Of a stretch of DNA of 11,918 bases, positions 6,892 to 11,918 are shown piece after piece. Each line of letters opens with the position of its first letter. Position 1 is the stretch's first letter. The DNA is taken from contig JAUWJN010000041.1 of the NCBI GenBank assembly GCA_030607655.1, positions 1 to 11,918 of the forward strand. Direction: 5' to 3'. Source of the stretch: a bacterium. GTDB taxonomy: Bacteria; Armatimonadota; Zipacnadia; Zipacnadales; Zipacnadaceae. The translations under genes and the position numbers were made by a program. The notes under the pieces are model-generated. The model saw nothing but the letters and a program-made list of their open reading frames with translations, made no database searches and was not told the DNA's origin.

Positions 6892-7776
6892 ATGAATAAG
6901 CCTGTCAATGTGCTGCGGGCTTTGCGCCCGAAACAGTGGACGAAGAATCTGCTGGTCTTTGCGGCACTGATTTTCGCCAAGCGTCTGGGCGACCCTTACT
7001 CTACCTCGGCCGCTATCATCACCTTTGTCGCGTTCTGCCTGCTCTCCAGCAGTATATATCTAGTTAATGACGTGCGCGACGTTGAGGAGGATCAGCGACA
7101 TCCAACTAAGCGTCATCGGCCTATTGCTGCGGGGCTGGTCTCGCCCAGCTTCGCGCTAATCCTGGCTGTGCTCCTGGCCGCAGTAGGTATTGGCGGCTCG
7201 TTCTTTGTAGGCCAGCCTACGGCAATAGTGGCCGCTTGTTACTTGGCATTGACCCTGGCGTATACTGTCTGGTTGAAGCACATAGTCATCATTGACGTGT
7301 TAGCCGTAGCTCTGGGATATGTGTTACGCGCGGTCGCGGGAGCGGCAGCCATCCAGGTAGAAATCTCGCCCTGGCTGTTGATATGTACTATCCTCCTGGC
7401 GCTGTTTCTGGTGCTCTGTAAGCGCCGGCAGGAGCTAGTAATGCTAGAGGAAAGTGCCGCTGAGCATCGTCCCAGCTTAGGGGAATATAGCTCACATCTG
7501 CTGGATCAGATGATTGCGGTGGTCACGGCCTCCACGTTTATGTCATACTGCCTGTACACCATCAATGAGCGCACCGTGCAGGAACTGGGCACTAAGCATC
7601 TTATGTACACGGTTCCCTTCGTAATATACGGTATCTTCCGCTACCTGTATCTGGTGCACCAGAAAAACCAGGGCGGCGCTCCGGACCGGGTGCTGCTCAC
7701 TGATGCGCCATTGCTGCTAAATGTGGTATTGTATGTGGCGGCGGTTGTTCTGATTCTTTACTTCAGTAGCAGTTAG
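6892..7776 (+). CDS. UbiA-superfamily decaprenyl-phosphate phosphoribosyltransferase-like protein (DPPR synthase)
   Basis: Predicted to transfer phosphoribose from PRPP to a polyprenyl phosphate at the inner membrane, as mycobacterial Rv3806c does. The 294 residues carry the family start LRPKQWTKNLLVFAAL (11-26), the first Asp-rich motif NDVRDVEEDQ (59-68) followed by HPTKRHRPIAAG (70-81), and the second conserved block WLKHIVIIDVLAVALGY (127-143) with LRAVAGA. These resemble Rv3806c more than quinone or heme prenyltransferases. Around eight or nine hydrophobic helices are visible, for example 40-58, 86-106, 110-126, 132-152, 160-176, 238-255 and 273-291. GAGGAG just upstream and a three-base gap after lysS indicate coupling. 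In actinobacteria the product leads to decaprenyl-phosphoryl-arabinose, but no DprE1/DprE2 epimerase genes are seen here. The actual acceptor and final sugar are unknown. Confidence 0.85.
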   Translation: MNKPVNVLRALRPKQWTKNLLVFAALIFAKRLGDPYSTSAAIITFVAFCLLSSSIYLVNDVRDVEEDQRHPTKRHRPIAAGLVSPSFALILAVLLAAVGIGGSFFVGQPTAIVAACYLALTLAYTVWLKHIVIIDVLAVALGYVLRAVAGAAAIQVEISPWLLICTILLALFLVLCKRRQELVMLEESAAEHRPSLGEYSSHLLDQMIAVVTASTFMSYCLYTINERTVQELGTKHLMYTVPFVIYGIFRYLYLVHQKNQGGAPDRVLLTDAPLLLNVVLYVAAVVLILYFSSS

Positions 7777-7808
7777 CCGCTGACTCCACATCCCCGCTGT
7801 GTATTCCT
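7777..7808. other. Convergent intergenic gap
   Basis: Thirty-two bases separate the ends of the two opposing gene runs. I see no GC-rich hairpin followed by a T-run on either strand, so no intrinsic terminator can be called here. Termination may be Rho-dependent or may occur inside the opposing genes. Confidence 0.5.
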
Positions 7809-8180
7809 CTACCCCGACCGGCTGACAATGAGAATCCCCAGGGCCACCACCAAAGTTCCGATAATACGCATCGCATTGACATTCTCGCCGAACCATACCG
7901 CCGAGCCAGCCATAACTATAAGAAACGCAGCACTGACGAATATCGGGTAGACGGCGCTAATCTCCATCATTGACAGCAGCGATAGCCACATCACGAAGGA
8001 AACAATATAGAGTACAACCCCGATGAGTATCGTCGGCTGCGCGAGGGTCTGGAGAATGTACTGAACCACCGACAGTTGCGTCTCCACCACGCTACCGACT
8101 TGGTTCATCCCGGCCTTCAGCAGCAGATTACCGCCTGCCGCGAACAGAATACAGCCTATTATCATTGCTAATTTAATCAT
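7809..8180 (-). CDS. Four-helix SMR/EamA-type membrane protein, possible lipid-linked sugar flippase subunit (ArnE/ArnF-like)
   Basis: A 123-residue integral membrane protein with four predicted helices (about 4-22, 50-70, 76-97 and 103-120), the size and topology of small multidrug resistance proteins and of the ArnE/ArnF flippase subunits. Helix 1 (GCILFAAGGNLLLKAG, 9-24) aligns with EmrE helix 1, but Ala14 takes the place of the proton- and drug-coupling Glu14. This argues against drug export. SAVYPIFVSAAFLIV (75-89) is the conserved helix 3 region. The ATG overlaps the stop of the upstream GT2 gene by four bases and has a good AAGGAG at 8194-8189. This coupling to a polyprenyl-phosphate-type glycosyltransferase suggests that it moves the lipid-linked sugar across the inner membrane. 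The role is inferred from context. Confidence 0.78.
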   Translation of the reverse strand: MIKLAMIIGCILFAAGGNLLLKAGMNQVGSVVETQLSVVQYILQTLAQPTILIGVVLYIVSFVMWLSLLSMMEISAVYPIFVSAAFLIVMAGSAVWFGENVNAMRIIGTLVVALGILIVSRSG

Positions 8181-8893
8181 TGCTGGTTCTCCTTTTTTGC
8201 GCCTCGGTGCCGGCGCCAGTACTGGTAAAGTTCAGCAACTATCTTCACAATCACACGGGGACGTGCCAGTGTAGACTGTCCGGCGATACGGGGACTGAAT
8301 ACTGTGGGTATCTCCGCTATCTTGAAGCCGGCCCGGTGGGCCTCCGCCAGCATCTCAGCATCAATGAATGAACCCTCACAGCGTAGATCCATTGCCTCAA
8401 CCACCGCCCGCTTAAATAGCTTGAACGGGCAATTGACGTCCTTGACTTTGACGCCGAAGAGCCATCTGACAACGGCGTTGTACACCCTCGTATATAGCCA
8501 GCGCTGGGCGCCTTCGTGGCGGTCAGTGCGATACCCGACCACCACGTCTGCTGCCTCAAGACTGGGCAACGCGTCGCGGACGTGGCGAGGATGACAGGGC
8601 AGGTCAGCGTCCATATAAAGCACCAGGTCTCCCCGGCTGTGCGCCAATCCGGTTCGTATAGCGCCGCCGAGGGAGCGATTCACCTCATGGTGGATTGGGC
8701 GGATGTGGGGATCGGCGGCCGCCAGCTCGTCGGCGATTTCGCCGGTGCGGTCGGTGCTGGCGTCATTGACAATAACTATTTCGTAATTCCCGTCAGTCAG
8801 GGGTGCCAGAACGTTGGTGGCCATTTGCACCGCCCGGTAAATGCTTTCTTCCTCGTTGTACATCGGATACACAACAGAAATCTCAGGAGGCAT
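8177..8893 (-). CDS. GT2-family glycosyltransferase, dolichyl-phosphate mannose synthase-like (polyprenyl-phosphate sugar transferase)
   Basis: A GT-A fold glycosyltransferase predicted to move a sugar from a nucleotide donor to a polyprenyl phosphate on the cytoplasmic face. In 238 residues it shows the start SVVYPMYNEEESI (6-18), VNDASTDRTGEI (42-53), NRSLGGAIRTGLAHSRGD (72-89), the metal- and donor-binding DADLP (95-99), and the KDVNCPFKLFKR (151-162) and GSFIDAEMLAEA (174-185) blocks typical of the DPM1/ArnC branch. No transmembrane helix follows the catalytic domain, unlike ArnC or GtrB. It ends in a basic tail (WRRHRGAKKENQQ). It overlaps the large upstream membrane protein by 11 bases and the downstream SMR gene by four. 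AAGG lies seven bases before the ATG. Donor sugar unknown. Confidence 0.92.
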   Translation of the reverse strand: MPPEISVVYPMYNEEESIYRAVQMATNVLAPLTDGNYEIVIVNDASTDRTGEIADELAAADPHIRPIHHEVNRSLGGAIRTGLAHSRGDLVLYMDADLPCHPRHVRDALPSLEAADVVVGYRTDRHEGAQRWLYTRVYNAVVRWLFGVKVKDVNCPFKLFKRAVVEAMDLRCEGSFIDAEMLAEAHRAGFKIAEIPTVFSPRIAGQSTLARPRVIVKIVAELYQYWRRHRGAKKENQQ

Positions 8894-11360
8894 TGCGGAC
8901 CTTCTTCCGTCTTGACGATAGCGACAATGCTACCCATAATACAGCGCTCAAGCCTAAAGCCATCAACGAGATGAGGGCGCCAATACGAAGCGGCTGCGAT
9001 TTGTATTCAACAATAACCGTATGGTCGCCAGCGGGTACGGGGACTGAGCAAAGCATGTAATTAGTCCGATAGATAGGTACTATATTGCCGTCAACCCGCG
9101 CTGCTAGATTAGGATTATACGCAACTGACATTACCACTAGCGTCCCGGTGCTGGCCTCTACCCTCGCCACCAGTGCAGCTCCTTCACTTTTCACCATCTC
9201 AGCCTTTCCGGTTACGTTCGGATAAGTAGTACCGACTGGTATGCCTTCCACTGCGGTAAGTCGCTCCGGGGCAAAATCCGGTGAGGTTAAGATAGACAGT
9301 GCCTCATCAGCACCGGAGCACGTCATGATACCATTGGCCAGCCAGACCATGGGCATCGGATTGCGCAACCGATACAGCCAATATTGCGGACGTCGAACAA
9401 GTGCTTCTAGCTCCGGACCAGTCAGTTCCGGCACACTAAGTAAATACTCCACATTCAGCATACGCAGAAGTTGTACAGAGCGAGATACATCCTCTGGTTC
9501 CCCGGCTAATCCTTTGGGAATACGCTCCTCCATAATCTCATATTGACGCCGAGGAAGCAAAGCATACCGATGCCCCTCGGCTGCCGTAACATCATACAAC
9601 ACCGCGCTATTGGGGCGCAATATCTCCCGGGCCTCATAGTATGGGCCCACATCGCCGTCTAGCCAGCCGTGGTAGCTGGCAGGGTCAAAATCTATTTGAG
9701 TAAGGCGCGGGTCAGTGTACTGGCGCCCTGGCGTAGGATCGGCCTGTATTATTCGGGCAGTACGCGGAGCATCAGTGTAAAAACTGGCGGGTACTGTCCC
9801 ATTGTAGGGCAATCCGAAGGCCAGCAACTGCCAGGCGAGAACGCCGATAGTCACGAGCGCCACCGCCTGGTAGCCGGCCAGACCAACAGCGACCAGCCAC
9901 GCGGCGAGGCCTACCAGCAAGGCCCCGATTACAAAGGCCCTCCAGACCGGATCGGTCAGGCTGAGCCGCTGGCAGAAGAATTGGTACTTGGCCTGGGCCT
10001 TCTGACGTATTGCGGCCTCAGTGAGTTGCGTCTCGCCAACGCTTCCACTGGCCGCGATTTGCTGGGCCAACTGTTTGGTGATACGCGCCCGGCCTAGTTG
10101 GAAGCCAATCATAAGAGTCGCTGCTAGCAGTATGGCTATAAGACACCATAGTGTCAACCGCCGGGCTTGGCGCGTGGACTGAGGACCAGCTAGGGACTGT
10201 AGCCCACCCCCGGCGAGCATAGCGATGCCCAAAGTAGATAGCATCAGGTATCTGCCTGGAGCGCGGAACAGATTGAAACCAGGTACGCCGGGTAGGATGT
10301 TATACAGGGGGTTGTACTTAGCCAGGGCCATAAATAGGCCGAAAGCCACTAACACGGCAAAATACCAGCGGTATTTGAAGCCTTTATGGGGACTGCTTAG
10401 GCCAACCAGGGCCAATATCAGAGCAATGCCGCCCGCATAGCCGCAGACCTCATAATAGTGGTCGCGGCCAAAGTAGTTGTTTTCGGCGTACGAGCCCAAT
10501 ATGTATGGGTGAATGAAGTAGGCCAGGTTATGAGCACTCATGCCCAGCGATCGCAGATACTGCGGCGTGACTTCTGTGCGGCGGTTAGCGAATTCTGCTA
10601 GCTTGTAGGTGGGTAATAGCTGGGCCGCAGCTAGTGCGGCACCCAGTGCCAGCACCAAACCGGTTCCCGCTATGGCCCTCCCTAATCGTCGCCGGGTAGC
10701 TGGTTGTCGCTGTCCTATCAGATACGCGACCGCCAGAAAGCTGACCGCCAGCATGGAATAGAGCACAATTTGCGGATGGCCGCCGAGTATGCATGTAGCG
10801 AAGACGAACGCACCGCCGAGAAAATATCGCCAGTCCCCGCTTTCAAATCCTCCCAATATTAGATATAAGACTAGCGGCAGCCACGCCCCGGTTTCCAGGA
10901 CGGTTATGAAGAGCACCTTGGTGACAAAATAGCCCGAAAAGCCATAGATCAGTCCGGCCACGACTGCCGCTGCCCAGCCCAAACCTATCCGGCGAGCCAA
11001 AAGTGCTGCAAATAGGGCGGCCAGTAAGCAATGCAGATAAGCCATCACCGAGTAAGTCTGATAATAAGGCAACCCCAGGTAGCCGATGACGTGGAGAGGA
11101 TAAAAGACGCCCGCCTGGCCCTCGGCCAGCAGCGGGAAACCACAGCCTATCTGCTGAGTCCAGACGGGCAGATAGCCCTGCTGCACCGCGTCCTGAGCCA
11201 GCTTACGCAGGGGCATATAGGCAATGCTGACATCATGCCAGAAGAAGACCTGACCGGCTATCAGTACCTGCCAGTACAATATCAGGCCGAAGATTGCTAG
11301 CACCAAAAAAGCAATAAGACCGTTTTTGCGCATCGTTCGCTGGCCGGGTGTGTCTAGCAT
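8883..11360 (-). CDS. Large polytopic membrane protein, YfhO family (GT-C-like glycosyltransferase candidate)
   Basis: About 825 residues. The N-terminal two thirds is hydrophobic with a dozen or more helices. A soluble domain (about residues 520-780) follows, then one last helix near the C-terminus before a basic tail (SSRRKKVRNAS). The first extracytoplasmic loop has WHDVSIAYMPLR with an Asp near residue 43, the position of the catalytic acid in GT-C-type enzymes. Next come LPVWTQQIGCGFPLLAEGQ and later PGFNLFRAPGRYLML, all typical of YfhO/DUF6541-like proteins. YfhO proteins are implicated in moving a sugar from a lipid carrier to an envelope glycopolymer, as in lipoteichoic acid galactosylation in Bacillus. 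Start choice is open: ATG 11360 is used here, ATG 11333 sits just before helix 1, and TTG 11369 has an AGGG eight bases upstream. The gene overlaps the GT2 gene downstream, giving a transferase plus lipid-charging pair. Confidence 0.86.
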   Translation of the reverse strand: MLDTPGQRTMRKNGLIAFLVLAIFGLILYWQVLIAGQVFFWHDVSIAYMPLRKLAQDAVQQGYLPVWTQQIGCGFPLLAEGQAGVFYPLHVIGYLGLPYYQTYSVMAYLHCLLAALFAALLARRIGLGWAAAVVAGLIYGFSGYFVTKVLFITVLETGAWLPLVLYLILGGFESGDWRYFLGGAFVFATCILGGHPQIVLYSMLAVSFLAVAYLIGQRQPATRRRLGRAIAGTGLVLALGAALAAAQLLPTYKLAEFANRRTEVTPQYLRSLGMSAHNLAYFIHPYILGSYAENNYFGRDHYYEVCGYAGGIALILALVGLSSPHKGFKYRWYFAVLVAFGLFMALAKYNPLYNILPGVPGFNLFRAPGRYLMLSTLGIAMLAGGGLQSLAGPQSTRQARRLTLWCLIAILLAATLMIGFQLGRARITKQLAQQIAASGSVGETQLTEAAIRQKAQAKYQFFCQRLSLTDPVWRAFVIGALLVGLAAWLVAVGLAGYQAVALVTIGVLAWQLLAFGLPYNGTVPASFYTDAPRTARIIQADPTPGRQYTDPRLTQIDFDPASYHGWLDGDVGPYYEAREILRPNSAVLYDVTAAEGHRYALLPRRQYEIMEERIPKGLAGEPEDVSRSVQLLRMLNVEYLLSVPELTGPELEALVRRPQYWLYRLRNPMPMVWLANGIMTCSGADEALSILTSPDFAPERLTAVEGIPVGTTYPNVTGKAEMVKSEGAALVARVEASTGTLVVMSVAYNPNLAARVDGNIVPIYRTNYMLCSVPVPAGDHTVIVEYKSQPLRIGALISLMALGLSAVLWVALSLSSRRKKVRNAS

Positions 11361-11417
11361 TGGGAACAAAGTCTAATACCCTAGGATTCTTTCTCCGTGC
11401 GGTTAAGACTGACCTGC

Positions 11418-11423
11418 TATAAT
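11418..11423 (+). promoter_or_regulatory. Extended -10 promoter element (TGCTATAAT)
   Basis: A perfect TATAAT is preceded by TG at the extended -10 position (11415-11416). No good -35 hexamer lies 16-18 bases upstream, which extended -10 promoters can tolerate. It points towards the CapA-family gene and would give a 5' leader of about 65-70 bases. It may act alongside the better-spaced promoter downstream. Confidence 0.45.
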
Positions 11424-11435
11424 TCCGGGTGGAGT

Positions 11436-11464
11436 TTGACGAGGTTAGGGGGATGAATTATTAT
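11436..11464 (+). promoter_or_regulatory. Sigma-70-type promoter for the CapA-family gene
   Basis: TTGACG (11436-11441) and TATTAT (11459-11464) are separated by exactly 17 bases, each one base from the consensus hexamers. Transcription would begin near 11471 and give a leader of about 25 bases holding the GGAGA ribosome site at 11486-11490. This is the best promoter in the window. It lies in the divergent region between the YfhO-type gene and the CapA-type gene. Confidence 0.65.
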
Positions 11465-11496
11465 AGTCAGTGAATTTCGTGGGTAGGAGATTATAT

Positions 11497-11918
11497 ATGG
11501 CGCATAGTAAGGCGAAGTTGTGGCGATTGGGCGCCTCTGTACCAGGCGTCGGTGTCATCATGGCGCTGGTGGTGGCGGGTTGCCTGTCATCGCGGCCTGC
11601 CGAAATAACAACTGGTTCACCGGCTCCTCCCCCACCCCCACGCCAACTCACTTTGATTGCCGTCGGCGACATTATGCTGGATGGGTCCGTAGGCAAAAAG
11701 ATAGATGGCAAGGGCTGTGCATATATTATCGAAGAGGTAGCCTCCAAGTTGCTAGAGGCAGATATTGCTTTTGGCAATCTGGAGTGTCCGCTGTCCACCG
11801 TCGGCCCGCACTCTCCACGGGAGGACCTGGTCTTTCGCGCCCATCCCAAGACGGTGAAGGTCCTGACGCTCGGCGGGTTTGATATTGTCTCGTTAGCGAA
11901 TAATCATACTCTGAATGC
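11497..11918 (+). CDS. CapA-family lipoprotein (poly-gamma-glutamate synthesis protein-like), 3'-truncated by window edge
   Basis: The first 140 residues of a secreted protein whose frame runs off the window. A basic N-terminus (AHSKAKLWR) and a hydrophobic segment (about 11-27) lead to the lipobox VVAGC. Cys29 should therefore be lipidated, anchoring the protein outside the cytoplasmic membrane. A Pro-rich linker (TTGSPAPPPPPRQ, 38-50) precedes the CapA metallophosphatase-like domain. That domain shows LIAVGDIMLDGSVG (53-66), the conserved FGNLECPLS (92-100), VFRAHP (112-117) and GFDIVSLANNHTLN (127-140). The metal-site Asp58, Asn94 and the NNH motif are intact. GGAGA lies six bases before the ATG, and a good promoter precedes it. 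CapA proteins are tied to poly-gamma-glutamate capsule synthesis in Bacillus, but many homologues lie outside that setting. No capB or capC is in view, so the role is open. Confidence 0.88.
   Translation, partial: MAHSKAKLWRLGASVPGVGVIMALVVAGCLSSRPAEITTGSPAPPPPPRQLTLIAVGDIMLDGSVGKKIDGKGCAYIIEEVASKLLEADIAFGNLECPLSTVGPHSPREDLVFRAHPKTVKVLTLGGFDIVSLANNHTLN

Noticed and set aside
7777..7808. Bidirectional terminator between the convergent runs
   Set aside because: No inverted repeat with a flanking T-run was found on either strand.
11460..11465. Minus-strand TATAAT that could serve the YfhO-type gene
   Set aside because: No acceptable -35 lies at 16-18 bases upstream and it overlaps the plus-strand -10, so it may be a by-product of the AT-rich core. 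It remains the best minus-strand candidate in the gap.
11445..11882. Open frames of 120-134 codons on both strands over the last gene
   Set aside because: The plus-strand frame starting at 11497 has a ribosome site, a lipobox and CapA motifs; the others are out of frame or antisense shadows.
1..11918. tRNA, rRNA, CRISPR arrays, insertion sequences, phage genes or direct repeats
   Set aside because: None was seen by reading; the gene-free gaps are too short for most of them.

Overview
The window is almost entirely coding and looks like part of the genome of a diderm (Gram-negative-type) bacterium with a moderately high G+C content. It carries two enzymes of Kdo (3-deoxy-D-manno-octulosonate) synthesis, kdsA and kdsD, which imply a lipopolysaccharide-type outer membrane. 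It also carries genes I associate more with Gram-positive or deep-branching lineages: a type III pantothenate kinase, a paired 'quinate 5-dehydrogenase' and acyl-ACP-reductase-like gene, and a decaprenyl-phosphate phosphoribosyltransferase-like protein. This mixture suggests a non-proteobacterial diderm, for example Armatimonadota or a similar candidate phylum. That placement is a low-confidence inference; no rRNA or other decisive marker is present.

Layout. Bases 1-7776 hold eight plus-strand genes with short gaps or overlaps, probably one transcription unit or a few overlapping ones: kdsA (5' end outside the window), kdsD, a small calcineurin-like metallophosphoesterase, coaX, a 'quinate 5-dehydrogenase' family protein of unproven function, an acyl-ACP reductase (AAR)/COG5322-like dehydrogenase, lysS and a UbiA-superfamily DPPR-synthase-like prenyltransferase. 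Facing it, bases 7809-11369 hold three overlapping minus-strand genes, read from right to left: a large YfhO-type polytopic membrane protein, a soluble dolichyl-phosphate-mannose-synthase-like GT2 glycosyltransferase, and a four-helix SMR/EamA-type membrane protein. A divergent intergenic region of about 130 bases follows, with a good sigma-70-type promoter for the last gene, a CapA-family lipoprotein cut by the window end.

How the genes may work together. The dominant theme is the cell envelope. KdsA and KdsD make Kdo-8-phosphate. The prenyltransferase is predicted to make a polyprenyl-phosphate-linked phosphoribose. The GT2, SMR and YfhO trio has the architecture of a 'charge the lipid carrier, flip it, transfer the sugar' module, comparable to ArnC-ArnE/F-ArnT. 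CapA may also act at the envelope. CoaX and LysS are housekeeping genes in the same run. No RNA genes, CRISPR arrays, insertion sequences or prophage genes were seen, and no gene-free stretch exceeds about 130 bases.

The most interesting points are the AAR-like dehydrogenase, which keeps the cysteine that is catalytic in cyanobacterial fatty-aldehyde-forming enzymes; the metallophosphoesterase that sits after kdsA-kdsD and has Arg in place of the usual catalytic His; and the compact lipid-linked sugar transfer module.
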